A DNA stretch of 64,000 nucleotides from Bacillus sp. RO3 (GTDB lineage: Bacteria; Bacillota; Bacilli; Bacillales; Bacillaceae_B): assembly GCF_012911895.1 (NCBI RefSeq), contig NZ_JAAXCV010000028.1, positions 186,001 to 250,000 of the forward strand, read 5' to 3'. The notes beneath the pieces are model-generated. The model ran no database searches. It saw only the letters and a program-made list of their open reading frames with translations, and had not been told where the DNA came from. The position numbers and the translations under genes were made by a program. Shown here piece after piece: positions 19,227 to 27,891 of the stretch; positions within the stretch are counted from its first letter, which is position 1; every line of letters starts with the position of its first letter.

Positions 19227-20438
19227 CTAGTAACTTTGAACATTATTGAAGATTTCGAACATCGGTACGAGAATGGACGTGACAATGGTCCCGACTAATC
19301 CCGCCAGGATGACGATCATGATGGGTTCAATCAGTGATTTAAGGCGGTCGGTTGAACTTTCGACTTCTTTTTCATAGAAGTCAGCCACCTTCGCAAGCAT
19401 GGAATCAAGGGAGCCCGTTTCTTCACCGATTGCAATCATTTGTGTGACAAGGGGCGGGAATGCCCAATGACGTTTCATCGGTTCTGTTAATGATGTCCCT
19501 TTCTCCAAAGATCTCCTAGACTCACCGATCACCTTCGAAATCACTTCATTTTCGACTACCTTCTCAACGATGGCCAATGCCTGCAGAATCGGTACTGAGC
19601 TTGAAAACAATGAACTCAGTGTCCTTGTCATCCTTGCCAACACGGCTTTTTGAAGCATTTTCCCGAAAATCGGAATCCTCAACACCGCATAGTCCAGGTA
19701 GTATTTAGACTGTTTATTTTTTCGAATGATGGTCAATGTGACTACAATAAGTACAAAGAGAAGAATGATCAGATACCAGTAACTCTGCATGAATTCACTT
19801 GATGCAATGACAAACTTGGTGATTGCCGGCAATTCCCCGCCGAAATCAGAAAGCATATTGACGAAGGTCGGCACCACAGCTGCCAATAAGAAGATGACTA
19901 CACCAATTGCAATAACACCTACAACCATAGGGTAAGCAAGGGCAGAGACAATCTTTTGTCTCGTCATATGCTGCTTTTCATAATGAGTCGCCAAACCTTC
20001 TAGTGTCTCATCCAGGCTCCCCGATGCCTCTCCTGCCTTTAACATATTGATGAGAAGGGGTTCGAATATCCTCTTGTGACGTGCGAACGCTTCAGATAGT
20101 GGATTTCCGTCCCTCAATTCATCTTCAACGTCCATTAGAGCCTTTCCGAGAGCTTTACTTTCTGTTTGCTGAGCCAGGATCCGGGTGGATTCCACCACGG
20201 TGACTCCCGCCTGAAGAAGAGTCGCAAACTGCCTGAGGAAAATGACGAGATGCTGTAATTTCACCGGATTTCCAATGGTGATATCCTTCGTCATCAGAGT
20301 TTCTGGAACTTCTATGATTTCTATGACCCTGATTTCTTGTTTTTTTAATTGAAGGAGGGCATCCTTTTTGGATGATGCCGTCAGTGTCCCGTTTTTCTTT
20401 CCCTTTTGGTCACGGCCCGTATATTGAAATCGTCCCAT
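19227..20438 (-). CDS. pilC: Pilus inner-membrane platform protein PilC
   Basis: GspF-family platform protein on which the pilus fibre is built. Two repeated GspF domains are visible (about 65-190 and 268-392), each followed by strongly hydrophobic segments such as VVGVIAIGVVIFLLAAVVPTF. Typical motifs are FLRQFATLLQAGVTV and LLINMLKAGEASGSLDETL, with IAIGEETGSLDSML in the second repeat. At 403 residues it is full length. Its start overlaps the pilT stop region directly. Confidence 0.95.
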   Translation of the reverse strand: MGRFQYTGRDQKGKKNGTLTASSKKDALLQLKKQEIRVIEIIEVPETLMTKDITIGNPVKLQHLVIFLRQFATLLQAGVTVVESTRILAQQTESKALGKALMDVEDELRDGNPLSEAFARHKRIFEPLLINMLKAGEASGSLDETLEGLATHYEKQHMTRQKIVSALAYPMVVGVIAIGVVIFLLAAVVPTFVNMLSDFGGELPAITKFVIASSEFMQSYWYLIILLFVLIVVTLTIIRKNKQSKYYLDYAVLRIPIFGKMLQKAVLARMTRTLSSLFSSSVPILQALAIVEKVVENEVISKVIGESRRSLEKGTSLTEPMKRHWAFPPLVTQMIAIGEETGSLDSMLAKVADFYEKEVESSTDRLKSLIEPIMIVILAGLVGTIVTSILVPMFEIFNNVQSY

Positions 20439-21491
20439 TTATTGAGGAATCTCCTCTCTTGTATAAGGATAGGCCATTTCTTTCGATATGATGCCGGCCT
20501 CATACAGTCTCATCACGCTGTCACTCATGATATGCATCCCGGACGTTTTGCTCGTCTGCATAACATTCTGGATGTGATGGACTTTTTCTGATCGAATCAA
20601 ATTCGCTATTGCAGCATTGTTGATGAGAAGCTCTGTCGCAGCCCTTCTCCCTTTTTTATCCTTTGTGGCGAATAAGCGCTGGGAGAGGATTCCCACGAGG
20701 ACAGATGCCAGCTGAACCCTGATTTGAGACTGCTGTTCAGGAGGGAAGACATCTACGATTCGTTCAATGGTGGTCGGGGCACTGGATGTATGTAGGGTAG
20801 CCAGCACCAGATGACCCGTTTCTGCTGCCGTAATGGCCGTATGGATCGTTTCCAAATCTCTCATTTCCCCCACAAGGATAATGTCGGGATCCTGCCTCAA
20901 TGCGCTCCTTAACCCTTTTGAGAACGACCTTGTATCAAAGCCCACTTCCCGCTGATCGATAATGGAAGCCCCATGTTTATGCAAATATTCGATGGGGTCT
21001 TCAAGAGTGATAATATGCTTTCTCATCCTCTGATTCATATAATCTACAATGGAGGCAAGTGTGGTTGATTTCCCGCTTCCTGTCGGTCCTGTAACGAGAA
21101 AAAGCCCTTGAGGTTTTTGAGCGATTTCCTTTAATGCATGGGGCAGAAACAACTGCTCCATAGTGGGAATGGATGTAGGGATGACCCTGATGGCCAATGA
21201 AATACATGACCGCTGCATGAATGCATTGACCCGGAATCTGGAGACACCTGGTATTCCGTATGAAAAATCAAGCTCCCCAACTTCTTCGAATGTGGGATAC
21301 ATCGCATCGGAAATGATGGCTCTCGCCATTGACGAAGTGCTATCGGGATTTAAATGTTCTTTTCCAAATCTCTTTAGGTCTCCATGAATGCGAAAAACAG
21401 GAGGTGAACCAACCGAAAGGTGGATATCCGATGCTCCCAGTTCATAAGCAGACCTTAAAAGATAATCGACTCTTTCTTTCAATTCATTCAC
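20439..21491 (-). CDS. pilT: Pilus retraction ATPase PilT
   Basis: Hexameric ATPase that depolymerises the pilus. The Walker A is VTGPTGSGKSTTLASI (near 130), the Asp box is ITLEDPIEYLHK, Walker B is DPDIILVGEMRDLET, and the His box is ETGHLVLATLHT. The AIRVIP segment typical of PilT is present. At 350 residues it is full length. Its presence argues for a retractable, motility-type or surface-sensing pilus and not a pure competence pseudopilus. Confidence 0.96.
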   Translation of the reverse strand: MNELKERVDYLLRSAYELGASDIHLSVGSPPVFRIHGDLKRFGKEHLNPDSTSSMARAIISDAMYPTFEEVGELDFSYGIPGVSRFRVNAFMQRSCISLAIRVIPTSIPTMEQLFLPHALKEIAQKPQGLFLVTGPTGSGKSTTLASIVDYMNQRMRKHIITLEDPIEYLHKHGASIIDQREVGFDTRSFSKGLRSALRQDPDIILVGEMRDLETIHTAITAAETGHLVLATLHTSSAPTTIERIVDVFPPEQQSQIRVQLASVLVGILSQRLFATKDKKGRRAATELLINNAAIANLIRSEKVHHIQNVMQTSKTSGMHIMSDSVMRLYEAGIISKEMAYPYTREEIPQ

Positions 21492-23171
21492 CTACTCTGC
21501 AATGGCTACTCTTAACACTTCTTCCGTCGTGGTGAGTCCTTGTTTTACTTTCAATAAACCATCATCAATCAAGAAGATCGTTTTATTTCGAACAGCATGA
21601 TCCCTTAATTTAGAGAATGGCTCATTGTTGAGAATGACCTTCTTCATCTCATCATTCATCACCAATACTTCATGAATGGCAATACGTCCTTTATAGCCGG
21701 TCATATTGCATGAGGAGCAGCCTCTCCCCCTCATGATCTTTTCGATTCTCATTCCTCTTTTAGCAAATATCTCAATTTCCCTTTTGGTGGCCGGCATCTC
21801 CTGCTTGCAATCACGGCACACTCTCCGGATCAGGCGCTGTGCCACTACCCCGCTTAGGGATGATGCCACTAAGAAGGGCTCGACTCCCATGTCAAGCAAC
21901 CTTGTAACCGTGCTGATCGAATCATTGGTGTGAATGGTGCTTAAGACAAGGTGCCCCGTTAATGAAGCCCTGATGGAAACTTCAACCGTTTCCCTGTCTC
22001 TGATCTCCCCAACCATGATGATATTGGGATCTTGCCGGAGAATTGCCCGCAGTCCTTTGGCAAAGGTTAATCCTACATTTTGGTTTACACCTATTTGATT
22101 GATGCCTTCGAGTTGGTACTCTACAGGGTCTTCTATCGTGATGATGTTTACTTCTTCACTATTTAAATGATTTAAAGCAGCATACAGGGTGGAAGACTTT
22201 CCTGAACCGGTAGGACCGGTAATCAGGACAATGCCGGTTGGCTGCTGAATCATTTTCATCAATCGTTGCTGATTGACCTTATTGAACCCTAATTTAGATA
22301 AGTCATTCAAACTTGATCCGAGATCCAGGATCCTTAGCACAATTTTCTCTCCATATACGGTAGGGAGGGTGGACACTCGCAGATCGATGGGATGAAAATC
22401 GATATTCACTTTTATTCTGCCGTCCTGAGGAACCCTGAACTCGGTAATATCAAGATTGGCCATAATCTTAATTCTCGCAATCAACATGCTTTGCATATGC
22501 TTAGGAAGGTTTCGTTCCGTTCTCAGAATTCCATCCACCCTGTAGCGGATCACTACCTTGGTTTCTTGTGGATCAATATGTATATCACTCGCTTTTTGAC
22601 TCACGGCATTGGAAAGAATCCCGTTCACCAATCTCACAATAGGGGATTCTGCATCAACAATGGTCTCCTCTTCCACCACTGCCCGATTACGGTCCTCTTG
22701 GAACAGATCTTCAAACCCATCCTCCAGGTCATAAAACTTATTAATGACTTTCAGAATATCATCCTTGGTGGCAATGGCTGTCTCAATTTGAAATCCTGTC
22801 GTCAAACGCAAGTCTTCTATGGCATAGAAATCCAGTGGATCGCTCATGGCAACAAACAGCTTATCCCCTTCTTTTTTTAGGGGGATCATAAGGTTCCGTT
22901 TTGCGGACTCTTTTGGAATCAAGTGAAATAAATTCGTTTCAAAGGGGTACCTGTATAAGCTGACGTGAGGTATCCCCAATTGAAATTCAAGGACTTCGAT
23001 TAACTGTTGTTCTGTAATAAATCCTTTTTGAAGCAGTGCATCCCCCAACTTCTGGCCTTTCGCTTTATCTTTCAAGGTGTCTTGCAGCTGTGCTTCCGAA
23101 ATGATTCCCGCATCCACCAGCAAGTCTCCAAGTCGCTTTCTTACGGTTGTCACCTTATCACCCGCTTTCAT
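21492..23171 (-). CDS. pilB: Pilus extension ATPase PilB with MshEN domain
   Basis: Assembly ATPase. The N-terminus holds two 24-residue MshEN-type motifs: residues 13-36 (RLGDLLVDAGIISEAQLQDTL) and 41-64 (KLGDALLQKGFITEQQL). In known family members these bind c-di-GMP. The motor has Walker A ITGPTGSGKSSTLYA, Walker B DPNIIMVGEIRDRETV and the tetracysteine zinc site CRDC...CSSC. The ATG at 23171 has no clear ribosome site; a GTG 18 bases later (MTTVRKRLG) follows GCGGGTGA and could be the true start. Confidence 0.95.
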   Translation of the reverse strand: MKAGDKVTTVRKRLGDLLVDAGIISEAQLQDTLKDKAKGQKLGDALLQKGFITEQQLIEVLEFQLGIPHVSLYRYPFETNLFHLIPKESAKRNLMIPLKKEGDKLFVAMSDPLDFYAIEDLRLTTGFQIETAIATKDDILKVINKFYDLEDGFEDLFQEDRNRAVVEEETIVDAESPIVRLVNGILSNAVSQKASDIHIDPQETKVVIRYRVDGILRTERNLPKHMQSMLIARIKIMANLDITEFRVPQDGRIKVNIDFHPIDLRVSTLPTVYGEKIVLRILDLGSSLNDLSKLGFNKVNQQRLMKMIQQPTGIVLITGPTGSGKSSTLYAALNHLNSEEVNIITIEDPVEYQLEGINQIGVNQNVGLTFAKGLRAILRQDPNIIMVGEIRDRETVEVSIRASLTGHLVLSTIHTNDSISTVTRLLDMGVEPFLVASSLSGVVAQRLIRRVCRDCKQEMPATKREIEIFAKRGMRIEKIMRGRGCSSCNMTGYKGRIAIHEVLVMNDEMKKVILNNEPFSKLRDHAVRNKTIFLIDDGLLKVKQGLTTTEEVLRVAIAE

Positions 23172-23174
23172 TGC

Positions 23175-24539
23175 TTATTTGCGATTCTTTTTACTGGTTT
23201 CCCCTTCAGGATCATCTGAGTTATCCTCATTGTCTGAATCCCCTTCAGATTTGTCATGTGATCCGGTTTGTGTATCATCTTCTGATTGGTTTTCAGAATC
23301 TTCCCCTTCAGAAGGTTCTGAATCTGCCTGCTCCTCTTCATTATCCTTATTCGGAACATTATCATAATCGGTTTCAGACGACGTTTTGCTCGATTCCTCC
23401 AAAGGGTAGATGGCAATTTTATGCTGCGGGGCATAGAAGTCCTCGTTGATCAATTCTTCAGACAAGGTCTCTCCTAACGAATTCAGTTTTTGCCTATACA
23501 CACGTATCAGTACTCCGTCTTTTCCTTCTTGCTCGACATTCACATCCCCTAATTCTACGAATGGACTGAATTGTTTGATCACTCTAGGGGCAAATGTCTC
23601 TTTATCACTTAACCTTACATTAAACGTGTTAGGGAAAGGGATACCGTGTAACTGAGCTCTCACCGTATTTCCCTCAATGAAAAACTTTAATTCATATTCG
23701 GTTGAATTTGGGTTGGTCATGACGAAATCCTGGTTATTTTCCGGATCGAACTTTGCTTCAAGCCCAAGGGTTGCGTGGACCGGGAGCTGCTTGCTGATAT
23801 TCCGCTCAATGATGGAAAAGTTGGAATGCAGACTAATTTGATACAATAACCCGGTAACGGGACTTAAACCTTGCTGTGATTCGCCGTTAAATCCTTCTGA
23901 TTCAAGGAAATCAGAAAAGGAAAACTGAGAGTTCGGTCCAATCGTAATAGCTGGATAGTTTTCTATGAAACTCTTAATGATGGGTGTAATGTCCAATTCA
24001 TTGGATACAGCCTCATAAATGATTTGAACAGGCTGACTGCTTGTTATGTAATCTGTTATGTTGATAACGTCTTCCGATTGAAGGGTTTCAGCAAGGGAGA
24101 GGATGTACTCCTGTAAAGCTTCGATGTTGTTCTCTTCTGCTTTATAGTCCATGAAGTGGTCTGAAAGAAATGTATGAAATATATCCTGATCTATGGATAC
24201 CATTAAACGTGTATTTTTACTTTCTCCAAGCTTTTCAATGCTTTCATCCAAATGAAATTGAATAATAGAAGAATCCAACAGCACTTTCTCACCATTATAG
24301 ACCAAGGTGATCGTTTGCTTCAGTTTCCATTCCTCTACTCTATCGCTGAGTTCCCTTTTTGCTTCCTCTTTACTCTTCCCTCCTACATGGATGGAGGCAA
24401 CAGCAGCATCTTGAGAGAGAGTGAGGGAGTGAATGAATATTTTTTCATAAGCAAAAACGCCTAGATGAGAAAACCCATATAAAAAAAACGTGGATAAAAA
24501 CAAGACGGTCATCAGTTTAATTAAAAGACCTTTTTTCAC
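23175..24539 (-). CDS. Degenerate VanW-like secreted/anchored protein
   Basis: A 454-residue protein with one N-terminal membrane segment (LIKLMTVLFLSTFFLYGF), an extracytoplasmic part with a PGBD4-like fold suggestion (about 45-150), then a VanW-type core. The core reads ITIGPNSQFSFSDFL, then LSPVTGLLYQISLHSNFSII, where canonical VanW has GGGICQVSSTLYNA. The usual cysteine is absent. The last 70 residues are acidic, low-complexity and end KKNRK. It sits directly before pilB, so a wall-spanning or anchoring role for the pilus is conceivable. Function unknown. Confidence 0.7.
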   Translation of the reverse strand: MKKGLLIKLMTVLFLSTFFLYGFSHLGVFAYEKIFIHSLTLSQDAAVASIHVGGKSKEEAKRELSDRVEEWKLKQTITLVYNGEKVLLDSSIIQFHLDESIEKLGESKNTRLMVSIDQDIFHTFLSDHFMDYKAEENNIEALQEYILSLAETLQSEDVINITDYITSSQPVQIIYEAVSNELDITPIIKSFIENYPAITIGPNSQFSFSDFLESEGFNGESQQGLSPVTGLLYQISLHSNFSIIERNISKQLPVHATLGLEAKFDPENNQDFVMTNPNSTEYELKFFIEGNTVRAQLHGIPFPNTFNVRLSDKETFAPRVIKQFSPFVELGDVNVEQEGKDGVLIRVYRQKLNSLGETLSEELINEDFYAPQHKIAIYPLEESSKTSSETDYDNVPNKDNEEEQADSEPSEGEDSENQSEDDTQTGSHDKSEGDSDNEDNSDDPEGETSKKNRK

Positions 24540-24561
24540 ATTAGGCGCTCCTTTCTCACTC

Positions 24562-25302
24562 TTACTTAATATTCATGGTAAGGTCTACAAAAACAGATGG
24601 TCCTGCTTCCTGAGCGGCTTTGATGTCTGATTCAGTCAGGGAAGATCCCTTGGGAATCAACAGGCGGCCTTCCAGGTTATAGATGTCTTCTGTCACCTGT
24701 TTTCCAGCCAGTAATTCTGTCTGCTTCGATTTAATGGTTTCCAATCCCTGTTGCTGCTGCAGTTGAACTGGATTGCTTTCTACTTCTGCCGCCTGATCAG
24801 GGCTCACTAATTGATCAAATGAATCTTTGAAGTTCGCTGCAGCGTCCTCATTCACAATGATAATATCCTTTCCGAATGTTAGAACATGCTCCGTACCAAG
24901 GAAGAATGTATGATCATGTGCATGTAGTTGTAACGATACAATGACCCCTGTTTCATCATCTACATAGAATTCTTGAATGTTCCCGATCATTTGTCCTTTA
25001 CGGGTCATCATTCTTGTATCATTTATTTTAATCTTTTTATTTACCAATTGATTGGCGATAGGAATTTCATTTAAATCAATGACGGCATTTTCATTTTCGA
25101 CTGTCACCGCATACTCACCGATTCCTACCACTTTCTTGAATGGAATGGCTTTAACACTGACCTGCCAGTCTTCATGCTCAATCGTTAAAAAATCAACAGA
25201 ACCTTTTTCCGGATTCACCACAAGGGATTTTACCTTCCCGATCTCACTTCCATCGGAAATGCTAATAATTGGTAAAGCTAATATCTCTGCACTCTTTTTC
25301 AT
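24562..25302 (-). CDS. PRC-barrel domain protein in pilus operon
   Basis: A 246-residue soluble protein with two PRC-barrel-like units. Residues about 5-80 read LPIISISDGSEIGKVKSLVV and about 90-150 read MMTRKGQMIGNIQEFYVDDE. A Gln-rich linker (LQQQQGL) and a small C-terminal region (LLAGKQVTEDIY) follow, with the pattern of a SAF/FapA-like turn. PRC barrels often mediate membrane or polar localisation. Operon position, 22 bases before the VanW-like gene, suggests a pilus-associated role. Specific function unknown. Confidence 0.75.
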   Translation of the reverse strand: MKKSAEILALPIISISDGSEIGKVKSLVVNPEKGSVDFLTIEHEDWQVSVKAIPFKKVVGIGEYAVTVENENAVIDLNEIPIANQLVNKKIKINDTRMMTRKGQMIGNIQEFYVDDETGVIVSLQLHAHDHTFFLGTEHVLTFGKDIIIVNEDAAANFKDSFDQLVSPDQAAEVESNPVQLQQQQGLETIKSKQTELLAGKQVTEDIYNLEGRLLIPKGSSLTESDIKAAQEAGPSVFVDLTMNIK

Positions 25303-25320
25303 GTCATCTCACCTATTCTG

Positions 25321-26703
25321 TCATTTTAGTTTGGTATAGTTACTCCAAGCGAATTCATTGGTTTGTTCTATGTCCATTCGAATGAAGGGATACTCTTTAA
25401 ACCTTTCTTCAATACCGTTGATCAGCATTTGTAAATCTTCATACTGCTCTTCAGAAATGTAATGATCCATTAAAATTCTTGCAAATGTATAGTAATCTTG
25501 ATCATGTAAACTAGGGTTAAGGTAATGCTTTAACATGTTCTCGAACTGATGTGAAGACAGTAACCCTTTAGAAAGGTTGATTTGGTCGATCATCGTCTTC
25601 ATCACTTCTCTCATGATTCTAGGCTGCTGATAGGAATGAATCGTAGAATGATTTTCTTCTTTATCATGATCCGCAACACTTGAAATATTCTCCTCTACAT
25701 GAGAATCTTCCACCTCATCATCATCCTGAATCATCCCCTCTTCTAAATCAGAACCTTCTTCCCGTTCCTTATCAGCATCAGATTGACTGGATGCTTCCAT
25801 TTCTCTGATAGCTTCCGTATCTTCCAGTTCTTCTATGTCTTTTACGGGCTCTATTTCTTTAAAGTCTTGAAGTTCTTCTATGTCCTTTTCAGCTTCTACT
25901 TCATTAAAGTCTTCTAATTCTTCTATGTCCTTTTCAGCTTCTACTTCTTCTATTTCTTCCATGTCTTTTGCTTTACCATCAATTTCAACTTTTGATTCTT
26001 TCTCATCTAATACAAAGGCCACTTCAGCTTCCGTATGTTCTTCCGGCAGCTCAATTTCACTAAAATGAACGGCTGCTGAACGATCGTCATCTTCTCCAGC
26101 AGTCTCTTCATGTAAATCGTACTCAATGACATTTTCGATAAACCATTCACTTTCGTCCACAACTGCCTCCATGGTATCTTCTGCTTCGTTTACCACCATG
26201 ACTTCTCCTTCACTTTCGTCTGTGCGTTGTTCTTCTACAGCTTCATCACTTATGTATGAGTGTGGTTCTTCTTCTAACAAGAAATCTTCCTTATATGTGT
26301 CCTGAACATCAATTGCTATTTGGGGTGGAAGAGACTCTTCATCACCGGTTCCCCTGGACTCCTCCACCGTTTCTTTCTCAACGACCATTTGCATGGGAGG
26401 GAATAAAGATTCTTCTTTCTTGGGCTCCACGTGTTCCTGCATGGTCATTTCAGCTGCCCCAGATGCTGCTAGAACTCCGCTGAACCTTTGCTCTATCATA
26501 TATGAAAAGATCGCCAGCATGATAAGCAGCATGACGGCTATCAACCAAGTGGGGTACAGTGACGAAGCAGCCAATCCAAGGAGGGTCAAACCAAATGATA
26601 CACCCGCAATCAACGCCTTCCCTTTAACACTGATACCTATTGGAATAAAATATAAAATGGGAAGAAGCAAAATAAGAGCCAGAAGTGAAAATAGGTAAAT
26701 CAT
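25321..26703 (-). CDS. Unknown membrane protein with long acidic region
   Basis: First gene of the pil operon. Three N-terminal hydrophobic segments (about 1-22, 30-50, 52-68) anchor a very acidic cytoplasmic region (about 95-350) rich in Glu. It contains a 15-residue tandem repeat (VEAEKDIEELEDFNE and variants). The last 100 residues return to ordinary composition and look folded (MREVMKTMIDQINLSKGLLS). I do not recognise the family. A scaffold or polar-localisation role for the pilus machine is a guess based on position. Confidence 0.75.
   Translation of the reverse strand: MIYLFSLLALILLLPILYFIPIGISVKGKALIAGVSFGLTLLGLAASSLYPTWLIAVMLLIMLAIFSYMIEQRFSGVLAASGAAEMTMQEHVEPKKEESLFPPMQMVVEKETVEESRGTGDEESLPPQIAIDVQDTYKEDFLLEEEPHSYISDEAVEEQRTDESEGEVMVVNEAEDTMEAVVDESEWFIENVIEYDLHEETAGEDDDRSAAVHFSEIELPEEHTEAEVAFVLDEKESKVEIDGKAKDMEEIEEVEAEKDIEELEDFNEVEAEKDIEELQDFKEIEPVKDIEELEDTEAIREMEASSQSDADKEREEGSDLEEGMIQDDDEVEDSHVEENISSVADHDKEENHSTIHSYQQPRIMREVMKTMIDQINLSKGLLSSHQFENMLKHYLNPSLHDQDYYTFARILMDHYISEEQYEDLQMLINGIEERFKEYPFIRMDIEQTNEFAWSNYTKLK
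25816..25950. repeat. 45-bp intragenic tandem repeat (three units)
   Basis: Three consecutive 45-base units inside the acidic region. The two at 25861-25905 and 25906-25950 are nearly identical (GTTCTTCTATGTCCTTTTC core shifts exactly 45 bases). The unit at 25816-25860 is diverged. It encodes 15-residue repeats with KDIEEL cores. The length stays in frame, so copy number could vary without breaking the gene. Confidence 0.88.
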
Positions 26704-26816
26704 CTTATCTAATCTCCTTTCTCTGATATTTTTTTATGAAAATAGACTGATTTTAACAAGTTTCGACTACTAGTTATTGTATAATAAAGTAAGGGATATG
26801 GAAAGCGGGTGTAAGA
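26704..26816. promoter_or_regulatory. Divergent promoter region of the two pilus operons
   Basis: This 113-base gap must drive the minus-strand pil operon and the plus-strand minor pilin operon. Minus-strand candidate: TTGTTA, 17 bases, TAAAAA. Plus-strand candidate -10: TATAAT at 26780-26785, without a good -35, which hints at activator dependence. An ACTAGT palindrome and an AAAAT-N6-ATTTT inverted repeat lie between them. Confidence 0.5.
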
Positions 26817-27347
26817 GTGAAACTTGTAATATATTTAAAAAATAATAGAGGATTCACGTTAATCGAATTACTGGTATCGATTACGATTTTCGGGATTGTC
26901 CTCCTCAGTTTCATGAACTTTTTTCTGCAGTCCAGTACCTATACAAACCTGAACCAAAAGAAGACGGTAGGTGTTAATGTGGCCAGGAATGCCTTGATGT
27001 ATATGGAAAACCAGGACTTTCTGGAAACAAGAGACTTTTTTTACGATGTTAACTCAGGCAATCAAGATGCCAATGACCACTTCTTACATTTGTTCATTTG
27101 CAATGATGAATACAGTACTTATTCAGATAAACTATCGGAAACCGAAATCAATCAATCCTGCCCTGATAAAAAAAACATCAATATAAACGGGTTAGAATAT
27201 GAAACAACCATTTATTCAGAGCAGGTGATAAATCAAAATGAACTAAATTACTATATTCCCATTACAATCAAAGTCAGGTGGAATATCAATGATAAAGAAC
27301 ACAGTACAACTGTTGATGGAAAAGTTAAGAGCGAAGATATCCGATAA
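26817..27347 (+). CDS. Minor type IV prepilin 1
   Basis: A 176-residue prepilin starting with GTG after GCGGGTG. The leader ends NNRG and the mature end is FTLIELLVSITIFGIVLLSF (Glu at +5), typical of PilV/GspI-like minor pilins. Two cysteines (FICNDE and QSCPDK) may form a disulfide. It is the first gene of the plus-strand operon, divergent from the main pil operon. A role in pilus initiation or at the tip is inferred from family behaviour. Confidence 0.87.
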   Translation: MKLVIYLKNNRGFTLIELLVSITIFGIVLLSFMNFFLQSSTYTNLNQKKTVGVNVARNALMYMENQDFLETRDFFYDVNSGNQDANDHFLHLFICNDEYSTYSDKLSETEINQSCPDKKNININGLEYETTIYSEQVINQNELNYYIPITIKVRWNINDKEHSTTVDGKVKSEDIR

Positions 27348-27876
27348 CAGGGGTGTCACATTGATCGAATTATTGCTCACACTTACAATATCGGCTATCC
27401 TTTTGCCGGTTACATACGGAGCTGTGATTACGGGGTATAAGATTTACGAAAAAGTCTCCATCGATGCACAATTAAGGGAGGATGCGGATTATGTATCTGC
27501 CATGGTGATGAAGAATTTGTATTCATATCCTTTCGATGGCATTGACCAATGCTCAGGATCCACCGGGGATTGCATGAATTTTATTAACAGCAGCGAAAAA
27601 AAGGTCTCTCCCTATAATGATAAATCATTTTATGAAGTGGAGGATGAGGAGGTACTCAACGATAACCAAAGTCTCCAGCTGGTAGAAGTTGACGGCAAGG
27701 GACAATGGAGCTTTAACGGTGTAATCTTAACGACGTCCTCCGATTTTAAGGGATCGTCTGTTTCTTCCAGTTGCACATCGTATCCATGTAAGGACGCAAT
27801 CATTGAGTTACGGTACAAAGTAAGTCACCCTAATTTTGATAAATCGCTCTATTTAGAAAGCAGCTTTGGTTTTTAG
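27289..27876 (+). CDS. Minor type IV prepilin 2
   Basis: A 195-residue prepilin with a longer leader (about 22 residues) ending SDNRG, followed by VTLIELLLTLTISAILLPV, so Glu is at +5 (PilW/GspJ-like). Two cysteine pairs are visible (QCSGSTGDC and SCTSYPC). It starts inside the previous gene with a 59-base overlap, after AGGTGG at good spacing, which suggests coupled translation. Confidence 0.85.
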   Translation: MIKNTVQLLMEKLRAKISDNRGVTLIELLLTLTISAILLPVTYGAVITGYKIYEKVSIDAQLREDADYVSAMVMKNLYSYPFDGIDQCSGSTGDCMNFINSSEKKVSPYNDKSFYEVEDEEVLNDNQSLQLVEVDGKGQWSFNGVILTTSSDFKGSSVSSSCTSYPCKDAIIELRYKVSHPNFDKSLYLESSFGF

Positions 27877-27891
27877 AAGGGGGAAATTAGC

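Noticed and set aside
22392-22880. 162-residue plus-strand frame
   Set aside because: Antisense to the pilB coding region; pilB is conserved throughout, so this is a shadow frame.
26736-26756. Possible ComK box (AAAAT...ATTTT) before the pil operon
   Set aside because: The spacing between A and T tracts is 8 bases, not the 5 of the AAAA-N5-TTTT half-site, and no second half-site at proper distance was seen.
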